A stretch of DNA of 64,000 bases, from assembly GCA_003132165.1 (NCBI GenBank), contig PKWW01000067.1, forward strand, positions 62,001 through 126,000, written 5' to 3'. The notes beneath the pieces were generated by a model. The model was not told the DNA's origin. It ran no database searches and saw only the letters and a program-made list of their open reading frames with translations. Shown here piece by piece: positions 47,113 through 55,464 of the stretch (position 1 is its first letter; each line of letters opens with the position of its first letter). This DNA is from Acidimicrobiaceae bacterium (lineage in GTDB: Bacteria; Actinomycetota; Acidimicrobiia; Acidimicrobiales; RAAP-2). Both the position numbers and the translations under genes were made by a program.

Positions 47113-47997
47113 TCATTCTCCCTTTTTGGGCACGCACACCGTGATCGCACCGGGTTCCACGCTCGCTCGAAACTTCTTCTTTGCCTTTCGGGCGCCCCCG
47201 TCTAGTTCGTACGTCGTGGGGCGATTGAGCTTGATCTCCACTTTGCGTCCTCGGCCCATTTGAGTAAGGGGTGAGTGTTTGGCGTCCTTGACCACCAGTC
47301 GACTGAGCACCCGCGTCCACTGCAGAATGTTGGCCGCCGTGACCACGCCAACCTCAAGCAGCCCGTCATCGGGTTGGGCATCAGGAAACGCAACGATGCC
47401 CGCCGCCAGCGTCCCCATCTGGCCGAGCAAGACGCACGTCGCGTTACCTTTGAACCAAGGTTTCCCGTCGATCTCGATACGGACCTTGCGACTCGTCATG
47501 TGCGTGGCGCGTACACCGGTCCACACGTAGGCCATTCGACCGAAATGACCCTTCAACTCACCGTCGGCGTCGCGCATCGTGATGGCGTCGAAGCCAACGC
47601 CCGCCATGACGGCGAAACGTTCGCCGTTCAAAACCCCGACGTCTAAACGGCGCCGGTCGCCTGAGAGACCAACATCGACGGCCGCGCTCAGATCTATCGG
47701 AACGTGCAAATTATTCGCTAGCAAATTGGCGGTACCCGCTGGCAAGATCGCCAGGTCCACGGCTTCTCCGGCCACGGCGTCGACGCAACGCTGGATCGTG
47801 CCGTCACCACCCCAAACGAAGAGCAAGTCCGCCCCCTCGGCCACGGCTTGACGAGCCCGTTCGGGTGCCAGACGGCTCTTGGATACCTCGTACCAGAGGG
47901 GATCGGGAAAACCCCTCTCGGCCAAGACCTGTCGCAACTCCTCGAGACCGCCGCCCAATGTCTTATTCTTGTGAGCTACAACGGCGACCGACGTCAC
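47113..47997 (-). CDS. Diacylglycerol kinase-family lipid kinase
   Basis: Soluble DagK/YegS-type lipid kinase of 294 residues. The nucleotide-binding signature is LFVWGGDGTIQRCVDAV (about 60-76), followed by LPAGTANLLANNL (about 88-100), and C-terminal LNRPTTYELDGG. It phosphorylates diacylglycerol or a related lipid using ATP. The start overlaps the stop of the PAP2 gene by ATGA. Pairing with PAP2 phosphatases gives opposite reactions in one operon. Confidence 0.88.
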   Translation of the reverse strand: MTSVAVVAHKNKTLGGGLEELRQVLAERGFPDPLWYEVSKSRLAPERARQAVAEGADLLFVWGGDGTIQRCVDAVAGEAVDLAILPAGTANLLANNLHVPIDLSAAVDVGLSGDRRRLDVGVLNGERFAVMAGVGFDAITMRDADGELKGHFGRMAYVWTGVRATHMTSRKVRIEIDGKPWFKGNATCVLLGQMGTLAAGIVAFPDAQPDDGLLEVGVVTAANILQWTRVLSRLVVKDAKHSPLTQMGRGRKVEIKLNRPTTYELDGGARKAKKKFRASVEPGAITVCVPKKGE

Positions 47998-48854
47998 TGC
48001 GACGCCTCGTCCAATTGGCAGTTGTCCGCGGCAGAGGATTGCTTCTCTGCACTATCAGATTTAGTGGAACGATTGACGCCGGCCACTCGAATGATGAAGA
48101 CGCCAGCGAAGAGAGATCCAATACCCAAGAGCAACCCTGCAAGGACGTCTGTCGGGTAGTGCTCTCCGCGGTAGACCCGAGACAAGCCAACGGACACCGC
48201 TAATAAAACAGCGATCGCCCACATCATGATCCCGAGCCACTGCCGCCTTGTCGCCACCGTCACAATCACCGCGATTCCTCCATAGAGAACGACGGTAGCG
48301 GCCGTGTGACCTGACGGGAAGCTGTACGTGGAGGGCGTACCCCCCAAATGACTCACGGCTGGACGAGGCCTTGCAACGATCTTGTTAGCCATTAGGAAGA
48401 CGGAGAGCTCAATGAGCAAACCGGCCACGAGTAGGAACGCGTGTCGCCCCCATCGTCGAAAGAGGAGGACGATAGTGACGACCGCGGCAACGCCGGCTAC
48501 TTCGAACGTATCGGCCATGTTGGTCACGTCGCCGGTGATCCGGTTCCAATCACCGGTGCGATGTCTGTCGAACCACTGACTGACGTGGTGGTCCCACACG
48601 CCTGTCGAACCGTGCTCGAGGACGTGGGTGATAAAGAGACCCAGAGCGACAATGAATGCTCCCATTGCGACGAATGAGGCAATTGTGGCGATCGCGATGG
48701 CAATGACGCCGTGCCCTCGAGCAACATTTTTGACCAGGCGGTGCGCCGGTCCCCCGGTCGACGGATTGAGAAGAGTCCGTCGGCTGTCCATACCATTGTC
48801 GTGCTTCGTGACAATGGAACCTGTGCCCTTCGCGTTCGCGTCGGTCATCGACAC
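47994..48854 (-). CDS. PAP2-family phosphatase, first gene of the lipid operon
   Basis: Membrane phosphatase of 286 residues: long polar N-terminus (about 1-45), then helices. The three motifs are KIVARPRP (about 153-160), SFPSGHTA (about 173-180) and SRVYRGEHYPTDV (about 219-231), all canonical. Together with the second PAP2 at 44083 it flanks the kinase, YihY and cardiolipin synthase genes. The polar tail ends KSDSAEKQSS. Overlap ATGA with the kinase gene shows coupled translation. Specificity is not predictable. Confidence 0.87.
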   Translation of the reverse strand: MSMTDANAKGTGSIVTKHDNGMDSRRTLLNPSTGGPAHRLVKNVARGHGVIAIAIATIASFVAMGAFIVALGLFITHVLEHGSTGVWDHHVSQWFDRHRTGDWNRITGDVTNMADTFEVAGVAAVVTIVLLFRRWGRHAFLLVAGLLIELSVFLMANKIVARPRPAVSHLGGTPSTYSFPSGHTAATVVLYGGIAVIVTVATRRQWLGIMMWAIAVLLAVSVGLSRVYRGEHYPTDVLAGLLLGIGSLFAGVFIIRVAGVNRSTKSDSAEKQSSAADNCQLDEASQ

Positions 48855-49810
48855 TGGCCAAGTTCGAAGTGTGTATAACGTCTGGTCAACAGTCGACGGG
48901 CGTGAACAGGGGTCACTCTTTCAGGGAACATCACGTGACGGGCCCGCGTACGAAGTACGTCAAGCACAATCCGACTGACGACGAGGGCGCACCGTGCCGA
49001 CCTGATCAAACCTTCTGAGACGGTGTCGAAATTCGCGATACGACAACAAGTTGCCAACGTGCAGTCCTCGAGATTTTTCGAAGTAACTGCGCTGACTTCA
49101 AAGTCTATTTCCACTATGCCCCTCGTCGGTAATTCTCCTCTGTCGAATTGGCCATCGGCCAAGATAGAAGGAAACGAGGTCCAAGCGCCTTCAAGAAACA
49201 CTCTAGTGCTCACGCAACTCCTTCAGGGGTGCCCCCAGATGCCCCAGCACTTCATCAACCGACTGTCGTTCGGTACACCGGTGAGATTGATGGCCGAGCC
49301 CGATGAGATTACCCGGGGCGTCCTGCGGCTATTCGACGAAGGCCTAATGAGAACCCGCACGCCGAATGGATAGAAAGAGATGCGCAATGAAGAGGCGATA
49401 TTGAGCTTCAGAACAGTCCCTCAATTTAGGCCTCATATTTCCGCAACACCACGAAACAATACCGACACAGGACAACACGATTCCTTGAAACAAACGACAA
49501 GCGCGACGAGACCGACACACCGCAACCGTTTGGCAGTTCCTTCTAATCCCAAGGCGCCGGGGTCGAGATCCAGGCGCCCACAAACTCCCTACTCAAACCC
49601 TCTTTAATATCTTCCGATTGGCCCGATCAAGCCTATCGCCGAGCGATCCATCGGGACTCGGATCATTTGTAATCCCAGAACGATGCGTGGTCAACAATTC
49701 AGTTGACTTATCTCCGAGGATCCTTCCGCATGGCATGCGGTCGCTATCCGTGTCAAACAGGCATAGCGTTAGATCCTCTTGGACAGTTTCATCGGAGAAT
49801 GTGTAAATCA
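48855..49810. other. Gene-poor, AT-richer stretch in the island
   Basis: No supported gene in 956 bases. Open frames of 116-122 codons on both strands (49023-49373 plus; 48845-49213 minus) have no RBS or family features. The base composition is clearly less GC-rich than the operon to the left. It should hold the promoters of the lipid operon and of the SGNH gene. Possibly decayed genes. Confidence 0.5.
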
Positions 49811-51205
49811 ATGCGCGAGACTACTGGCTCTATCCTGAGAGTTCTCAGACTCGTAGTTGCGTGCGGCCTCTTGGCGACAGTTCCCATGAGTCTCGGCACT
49901 GTCTCGGCTGCGCGCCTGAAAAACAACGTTTCGGCATCGTCTGCATACGTGGCGATTGGAGATTCCTACGCATCGGGCGAAGGCCTGCAGTCGAACACGG
50001 CGACGGACATCTCTCCCTCGAACAATGACGGATGTCATCGAAGCGTGACGGCATATCCCGTCTTGGTGGCGGCGAGCCTCAACGTAGATCTTGGTCAATT
50101 TGATGCGTACGGGTCCGGTGGCTTTGTGGCGTGCTCCGGCGCCACATCCAAGGACATCTTAAAAGGGGAAAACGGCGAGCCGGCCCAACTAGGTGCGCTG
50201 TCGTCAGCTACGCGTTGGGTCACGGTGACTGCCGGAGGCGATGACCTTCATTTTGCAAATGTCCTGCTCGCGTGCTTGGACCTCCGTGCGAGCGTCACAG
50301 TCCATCGGACGACGAGGAGCTACACACAATCAGGCATCGTACGCGAGAGCAAAACGTGTGATGAGTACCTGGCCAGTGCGAACTCTCTTTTCGACGTTAC
50401 GAACGGCACTTCCAAAGAAGCGGCCGCGCTGGAACACGTCTACGAGCAGATCTTTGTTCACGCACCAAATACTGAGCTGGCCGTATTGAACTACCCGAAA
50501 CTGTTCACCGAAAAATCTCCTGAGTTCTGTCCCGTCGCCCCCGGAATCAGTCTGTCCTCAGTATTCAAGGTGCGTTCCGCCCAATTGAACGTTGGCTATT
50601 CAGCGAGTCAAATCTCACAATTCAATCGCGTGGAAAATGAATTGAACGCCGCCATAGCTAGTGCAGTCAGTGAAGTGAGCGCACTGGGACACGATATTCG
50701 ACTGGTTGACGTCAACATTCTCACTAGGGACGAGGCGATTCCCTGCAATCTCGCGACCAACGGGCGATCCGACATGAATGCTCTTCGATATTCTGTGGGT
50801 TCGCCGCTGACGACAATCGTCAAGAACTGTCACCTCGACTTAGCACACCTTCTTTCACTACGGCCCTTCGTTTCGTGTCCCTCGTATGAAGGAGTTGTAT
50901 TCCTGCAGCACATTGTGGCGAACGAAACTTTTCATCCGAAACAGAATGCGCACGAGACGATGGCGCGAGCTGTTGAAGCTCTCTTCAATCAGGTTTCACC
51001 GACAACGACCACACTGAATCCGAATCTCAGCATTACAGGTGATTCAGTGACGACCGTATCGAATCCGAGCGACGCGCCAGTGGAAATCATGGAAACGAAC
51101 TCGGGATCAGGATTGCAGTCGGGACCGAAGCGCGAACTCGTCGGAGTGGATGGAGACAGTGGGCCGAATATGGTTCCTAAAACCACGTGCAATGCACAGC
51201 AGTAA
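49811..51205 (+). CDS. Secreted SGNH-fold hydrolase (GDSL lipase/esterase-like)
   Basis: Secreted 464-residue hydrolase, ATG at 49811. The signal peptide is basic start plus LRLVVACGLLATVPMSLGTV (about 12-31), probable cleavage after VSAA. Block I holds the nucleophile S52 in GDSYASGEG, the oxyanion block is TAGGDDLHFA, and block V near the C-terminus is TFHPKQNAH, with the catalytic His. Eight or so cysteines may form disulfides. A Thr-rich tail (SPTTTTLNPN) follows the domain, then a low-complexity end. The codon use is less GC-biased than core genes, consistent with transfer. Likely a lipid or glycan esterase; substrate unknown. Confidence 0.8.
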   Translation: MRETTGSILRVLRLVVACGLLATVPMSLGTVSAARLKNNVSASSAYVAIGDSYASGEGLQSNTATDISPSNNDGCHRSVTAYPVLVAASLNVDLGQFDAYGSGGFVACSGATSKDILKGENGEPAQLGALSSATRWVTVTAGGDDLHFANVLLACLDLRASVTVHRTTRSYTQSGIVRESKTCDEYLASANSLFDVTNGTSKEAAALEHVYEQIFVHAPNTELAVLNYPKLFTEKSPEFCPVAPGISLSSVFKVRSAQLNVGYSASQISQFNRVENELNAAIASAVSEVSALGHDIRLVDVNILTRDEAIPCNLATNGRSDMNALRYSVGSPLTTIVKNCHLDLAHLLSLRPFVSCPSYEGVVFLQHIVANETFHPKQNAHETMARAVEALFNQVSPTTTTLNPNLSITGDSVTTVSNPSDAPVEIMETNSGSGLQSGPKRELVGVDGDSGPNMVPKTTCNAQQ

Positions 51206-51602
51206 CGACCGATCTTGAAATTGTTCCAAAAGTTCAGTCCCGCCTGGCGAATTCAATCTGACCCGCTCAAACCCATACGTGGCGCTTGGAGGCAACGGTG
51301 AAACGGCGACGCTCGCAGATGCCATTCAACGAATCAGCGTGAAGATTTCCTTCAGAAATCCCACGCTTCATCCCACGGACTAAGCCGACAACATGCAACT
51401 GCGCCGACGTCAGCGGACGACTTTTCTCTTTGTTTAGGACGTTTCCGAGGCGGATAGCCGGCTTCGACGGGCCTTGGCCCTCTCTTAATCAACAGGTTCC
51501 GGGTTCAAGTCCCGGCCCGCGCACCAAAGAAGTGCTGATCAGAGGACTTGTTCGAGTCGCGGAAGTGACAGGAGTTAAGCCGATGTCATCAATTTGTCAA
51601 CA
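51206..51602. other. Right edge of the island, non-coding
   Basis: No supported gene. It contains the tRNA-Lys fragment at 51482-51526. The short open frames here show no RBS or recognisable product. Confidence 0.5.
51482..51526 (+). repeat. Right direct repeat (att-like), tRNA-Lys 3' fragment
   Basis: Matches 40478-40522 in 44 of 45 positions, including the T arm and the encoded CCA; the single difference is in the acceptor stem. Upstream sequence shows no D arm or 5' acceptor, so this is a fragment, not a tRNA gene. Confidence 0.88.
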
Positions 51603-51839
51603 ATGACCGAAGAGAAGCCCCCCTCTGCGTATCTCGACCCGATGAGTCCGCTGCTTGCTTTGATCGTGCGCGGAGCGCTCGAGGGTTACCAATCTGGCGA
51701 AGTTGACGTCGAAGATGCGATTCCCCACACTGCCCTGAACGGATGGTACGAGGGTCACATTGAGGGCGAAGAGTGCGGGGGCTGCCCGAAGAATCCCGAC
51801 GACGAAGACCGAAAGTATCTGCGCCAGTATCCGGGTTAA
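51603..51839 (+). CDS. Small acidic hypothetical protein
   Basis: A 78-residue frame from ATG 51603 (or TTG 51594 with nine more bases). It is acidic and contains LLALIVRGALEGYQSGEVD and then HIEGEECGGCPKNPDDEDRKY, where a CGGC motif resembles a metal or thiol site. No RBS is obvious. The amphipathic first part and the dense acidic end look like real coding sequence, but I recognise no family. It converges on the ferritin-like gene 102 bases later. Confidence 0.5.
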   Translation: MTEEKPPSAYLDPMSPLLALIVRGALEGYQSGEVDVEDAIPHTALNGWYEGHIEGEECGGCPKNPDDEDRKYLRQYPG

Positions 51840-51941
51840 TCAAGTTAGGCAACCCTCAATCGAGCAGACTCGCCGACAGCGCTGCCCCACCTTCCTCGCC
51901 CATGCGAAGGCGATCTTGGAGCTGACGCTTGCGATGACCGA

Positions 51942-52223
51942 TCAAGCGATAGGACCTTCGCCACCCAGGAACTTATCCAATTGGGTAGCGAACTCGGCGA
52001 CATTCCGCCGCAACCATTCGACCAGCATCGCAGCATGCTCCATTTCGTCGTTCATATTGTGAACAATGACTGCTTTGAGCTGAGCGTCGTCGCAGTCGTC
52101 AGCCCGTTGTCGATACCAGTCGATTGCCTGCAACTCCTCCATCAATGAGACAATCGCTTGGTGCGTGGCAATCGTCTGATCCGTCAGACGCTCTCGCGGC
52201 GCGTGTAGGTCTTCGCTGGACAT
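51942..52223 (-). CDS. Encapsulated-ferritin-like protein (EncFtn), no targeting tail
   Basis: A 93-residue two-helix protein closely resembling encapsulated ferritins: TIATHQAIVSLMEELQAIDWY (split), then HNMNDEMEHAAMLVEWLRR. The ferroxidase ligands known for the Rhodospirillum rubrum protein align with E30, E60 and H63. EncFtn forms a ring of dimers that oxidises Fe(II) inside an encapsulin shell. The sequence ends at GGEGPIA immediately after the domain, with no C-terminal encapsulin-targeting peptide, and no encapsulin gene is in the window. Start: ATG 52223 (a GTG six bases upstream is possible). Confidence 0.85.
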   Translation of the reverse strand: MSSEDLHAPRERLTDQTIATHQAIVSLMEELQAIDWYRQRADDCDDAQLKAVIVHNMNDEMEHAAMLVEWLRRNVAEFATQLDKFLGGEGPIA

Positions 52224-52319
52224 GGTCACCTGCTTCTAACTCTGAAGGCAAATTGCTTCCGTCGGAATCATACGGCTCCGCCGAGCGACAGGCAAGAATT
52301 ACCCGTGCCGCGTACAGAC

Positions 52320-53062
52320 TCATAACGAGGTTCCCCAGCCAAAGTAGACGCTGGGTGAAGCAGACTTCGCTACTTGGAGCAATGCTAATTCGTACTTGAC
52401 GGGACTGATGTTGCCAATCGTGGTGCAGCGCCGCTTGGTGTTGTACCAGTTGATATACCGCTCGATGCCGGCGCGCAGCTCATCCATGTTGGCAAAGACG
52501 TGACGGTAGAAGTACTCGTGTTTGAAGATCGACCAGAAACTTTCTGCGCTGGCGTGCTCGTAACACGTTCGCGTGCTGCCCAGGGAGCGAACGATCTTGA
52601 GGTGCACACAACGCTCCTTGATCTCGCGGTCACTGAACTGACTGCCACGGTCGGTGTGAAGTTTGGTGTCCGACACGAGGCCGCGACGCGTGCGCACGGA
52701 CTGACCTAACGCCTCAAGCACGATCTCGGTGCGCATGTGGTCTTGGACCGAGTAGCCGAGTACTCGACTCGAGCACTCATCGCGAATGGCACACAGGAGG
52801 CGCCGCCGCTCCCAATTGTCATATACGTGATATCCGAGCTCCACAACGCATCCAGCGTCTCTTGCTTGAAGTGACGCCGCGCCAGGTCGGGTGGGTAGGT
52901 GGCGCTCGGGTCCGGCACCATGGTCACCTTGAACAGCCGGGGACTCACGCCAACGATCCCCAGGGACCTCATGTGGGCGGCCACCGTGTTGTGACTGACC
53001 ATGTCGCCAGTCTCGTGCAGTTCGCAACTTGGAATGACTTCGATAGTGAGCCGTATTGGCAC
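52320..53062 (-). pseudogene. IS3-family transposase (OrfB) remnant, frameshifted
   Basis: Two overlapping frames encode consecutive pieces of one DDE transposase. The upstream piece (to about 52815) has SHNTVAAHMRSLGIVGVSP and LDALWSSDITYM with the first catalytic Asp. The downstream piece (from about 52825 to 52320) continues with LLCAIRDECSSRVLGYSV, the second Asp in LHTDRGSQFSD, the Glu in ASAESFWSIFKHEYFY and the end RRCTTIGNISPVKYE. Joining them requires one frameshift near 52810-52825. The N-terminal part of OrfB and all of OrfA are missing, so the element is dead. Terminal repeats could not be identified. Confidence 0.8.
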
Positions 53063-53186
53063 GCGTCAGTCGTCGCTTCGGTGCTTGAACGGTTCCCCGA
53101 CCTAACGGTCCTCGACGGGATTACGATCTAACTCATCGTCGCTGGGCGCAAGTGACGCCGACTTGCTAAGCGATTCCACTTGGAAC

Positions 53187-53222
53187 CGCCCCCGAAAACT
53201 GTGGCGCGTTTTGCAGGGGGCG
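53187..53222. repeat. Imperfect inverted repeat near the IS remnant
   Basis: Arms CGCCCCCGAAAAC (53187-53199) and its complement with a two-base insertion (53208-53222). May be an old IS end or a terminator; T-rich sequence follows on the right. Confidence 0.35.
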
Positions 53223-53290
53223 AAACATTTTCTTCTCATTGAAAATCACCATGCCAGCGCCAGACGATCCCTTCGGGTAATTCTCCTCGG

Positions 53291-53668
53291 TCAATTGTCA
53301 ATGCCCAAAGCTTGAAGCTCCCCATCACTGAAGACTCGAGACGTGATGATGAAATGCTGATCGCGACCGGCCGCTAGCGAGAAGCCTTCGGGTTCACCGT
53401 CACCGACGCCAAGAATGATTTGCGTATGCTTCCACACCTCGTACTGGCGGTGGTCGATATAGAACTCACAACCCGCCACGGTTCCCAGCAGGACATCGCG
53501 ACTGCCGATGACAAACTCCCCCTGGTCAAAACAGAGCGGGAGGCTTCCGTCGCAACAGCCGCCTGATTGGAAGAACATGACGGGCCCGCGCTCGGCAACC
53601 AATTCCTCGATCGCCTTGAGGGCCGCGGGTGTTGCCACGACACGCTCTGGAGCGCGGGATCCGTCCAT
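53291..53668 (-). CDS. DUF779-family protein
   Basis: A 125-residue protein with PVMFFQSGGCCDGSLPLC in the first half (about 28-46; conserved Cys cluster), then VAGCEFYIDHRQYEVWKHTQ and GEPEGFSLAAG. This is the DUF779 pattern. The family is usually encoded beside aldehyde dehydrogenases; its biochemical role is not known. ATG at 53668 behind AAGGA, 17 bases after the aldehyde dehydrogenase stop, so the pair is almost certainly cotranscribed. Confidence 0.9.
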   Translation of the reverse strand: MDGSRAPERVVATPAALKAIEELVAERGPVMFFQSGGCCDGSLPLCFDQGEFVIGSRDVLLGTVAGCEFYIDHRQYEVWKHTQIILGVGDGEPEGFSLAAGRDQHFIITSRVFSDGELQALGIDN

Positions 53669-53685
53669 ATTCCTTCATTCCCGCT

Positions 53686-55266
53686 TTAGAAGAATCCGAG
53701 CGGCTTGGTGCTGTAGCTCACGAGGAGATTCTTCGTCTGCGAATAGTGCTCCAACATCATCTGGTGGTTCTCTCGTCCCACGCCAGAGATCTTGTAACCA
53801 CCGAACGCGGCTCCCGCCGGATAGAGGTGGTAACAGTTGGTCCACACCCGACCCGCCTGGATGGCGCGGCCCATGCGATATGCGAGATTTCCGTCACGCG
53901 TCCACACGCCCGCACCGAGTCCGTAGAGCGTGTCGTTGGCAATCTCCAACGCCTCAGCCTCGTCCTTGAATGTCGTCACGGCCAGCACGGGTCCGAATAT
54001 CTCCTCCTGGAAGACTCGCATCTTGTTGTGGCCCTTCAACACCGTGGGCGCGAAGTAGTACCCGTCGGCAAACTCTCCGTCCAGGTGCACACGCTGACCT
54101 CCGATGAGACACTCAGCGCCTTCCTGGAGACCTATGTCCACGTAGGAGGTGATCTTCTCCAACTGTTGCGTCGAGACTTGGGGGCCGATCATGGTCGACG
54201 GATCAAGGGGATTGCCCTGCGTGATCTTCTTGATTCGATCGAGGCAACGCTCCATGAACTTGTCGTAGATTGACTCGGCGACGAGCGCTCGCGAAGGACA
54301 CGTGCAGACCTCGCCCTTGTTGAATGCGTAGAGCACCAATCCTTCGATGGCCTTGTCCAAGAACTCGTCGTCCTCGTTCATCACGTCGGCGAAGAAGATA
54401 TTGGGCGACTTGCCTCCGAGCTCGACGGTCGAGGGAATCAGGTTCTCCGCCGCGTACTGCATGATGAGCCGACCAGTGGTCGTCTCACCCGTGAAACCGA
54501 TCTTGGCGATTCGCGGGCTCGTCGCCAGCGCCTTGCCAATCTCTGCGCCCGGTCCCGTGATGACGTTCAGCACGCCCGCAGGAACGACGTCCTCGAGCAA
54601 CTCCGCCAACTTGAGGATCGACCACGGTGTGGGCGACGCCGGCTTGACGACGGTGCAGTTGCCCGCAGCGAGCGCCGGGGCGATCTTCCACGCCGCCATG
54701 AGCAGCGGGAAGTTGAACGGAATGATCTGACCAACGACCCCCAGGGGCTCGTGGAAGTGGTACGCCACGGTGTCCTTGTCGATCTCGGTGGAACGTCCTT
54801 CCAACGATCGGGTCGCGCCGGCGAAGTAGCGGAAGTGATCCACCGCCAGCGGTATGTCGGCCGCCAAGGTCTCGCGCACCGGCTTGCCGTTCTCCCAACT
54901 CTCGGCAACCGCCAACATCTCCAGATTCGCCTCGATGACGTCGGCGATCTTGTTGAGCACCGCCGCCCGATCGGTGAGCGACGTTTCAGCCCAAGCCTGG
55001 CGGGCGCGATGCGCGGCGTCCAGCGCCAACTCAACGTCTTCCTTGGTGGACCTCGCTACTTCACAAAAGGCCTTGCCCGTGACCGGCGAAATGTCCTTCA
55101 TGTACTCGCCTTTGACTGGCGCCACCCACTTGCCGCCGATGAAATTCTCGTAGCGAGGCTTAAGCGAAACCAGGCTGCCCGGGCGCCCCGGGGCTATAAA
55201 TACGCCCGTCGCCGAGCCGCCTTCCCGGCCGCTCTCTTCTGTCGGCTTTGTCAGTGTGTCCGTCAT
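53686..55266 (-). CDS. Acetaldehyde/aldehyde dehydrogenase (ExaC/AcoD-like)
   Basis: Aldehyde dehydrogenase of 526 residues; ATG 55266 behind CGGAGG, dropping 32 residues of the longest frame. Motifs: [14 protein letters not shown] (about 181-194), [10 protein letters not shown], general base E282 in [10 protein letters not shown], nucleophile C321 in [11 protein letters not shown]. The C-terminal [17 protein letters not shown] and STKPLGFF belong to the ExaC/AcoD acetaldehyde-oxidising group. It carries an extra ~35-residue N-terminus. Followed by DUF779, and divergent from a zinc alcohol dehydrogenase; together they suggest alcohol to acid oxidation. Confidence 0.93.
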   Translation of the reverse strand: MTDTLTKPTEESGREGGSATGVFIAPGRPGSLVSLKPRYENFIGGKWVAPVKGEYMKDISPVTGKAFCEVARSTKEDVELALDAAHRARQAWAETSLTDRAAVLNKIADVIEANLEMLAVAESWENGKPVRETLAADIPLAVDHFRYFAGATRSLEGRSTEIDKDTVAYHFHEPLGVVGQIIPFNFPLLMAAWKIAPALAAGNCTVVKPASPTPWSILKLAELLEDVVPAGVLNVITGPGAEIGKALATSPRIAKIGFTGETTTGRLIMQYAAENLIPSTVELGGKSPNIFFADVMNEDDEFLDKAIEGLVLYAFNKGEVCTCPSRALVAESIYDKFMERCLDRIKKITQGNPLDPSTMIGPQVSTQQLEKITSYVDIGLQEGAECLIGGQRVHLDGEFADGYYFAPTVLKGHNKMRVFQEEIFGPVLAVTTFKDEAEALEIANDTLYGLGAGVWTRDGNLAYRMGRAIQAGRVWTNCYHLYPAGAAFGGYKISGVGRENHQMMLEHYSQTKNLLVSYSTKPLGFF

Positions 55267-55464
55267 AACTGCCTCCGAATCCTTACGGTAGCAACGCCAC
55301 CTATTGGTAAGTATGCAGTCACGTCTTCCAAACGATGAGTGACTTAAGTCACAATGATTCAAAGCCTATTGAGCACTTCGGCCCTACCGGATTCGACGCC
55401 GCTCGACCAGAGTGGAGGCAGCGAAATCGGCGCGAACTTAGAGCCAACAATCAGGGAGTTCGAA

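Larger units (their letters stand above)
40523..51526. mobile_element. Putative genomic island integrated at tRNA-Lys(CTT)
   Basis: Bounded by tRNA-Lys on the left and a 45-base duplicate of the tRNA 3' end on the right (about 11.0 kb). Content differs from the core genome around it: an extra cis-prenyl transferase, stress-type mini proteins, a lipid-phosphate operon, a secreted SGNH hydrolase, and long stretches of AT-richer, gene-poor DNA (48.9-49.8 kb and 51.2-51.6 kb). No integrase, relaxase or phage gene is visible inside, so it is either a relic or moved by an integrase encoded elsewhere. The boundary is inferred from the repeat. Confidence 0.65.

Noticed and set aside
48845-49373. Open frames of 122 (minus) and 116 (plus) codons in the gene-poor stretch
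   Set aside because: They overlap each other on opposite strands, lack ribosome binding sites and show no recognisable composition or motif.
49703-49810. 36-residue upstream extension of the SGNH hydrolase
   Set aside because: It lacks an RBS and would bury the signal peptide; ATG 49811 places the hydrophobic leader at the N-terminus.
40523-51526. Integrase or relaxase inside the island
   Set aside because: No frame shows the R-H-R-Y residues of a tyrosine integrase, a serine recombinase or a relaxase motif; the only XerC-type gene is the core one at 1997-2905.
51482-51526. Second tRNA-Lys gene
   Set aside because: The sequence before it has no D arm, anticodon 5' stem or acceptor 5' strand; only the 3' part is present.
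51527-53290. Encapsulin shell gene next to the ferritin-like gene
   Set aside because: Neither the 78-residue acidic protein nor the transposase remnant resembles an HK97-fold shell protein.
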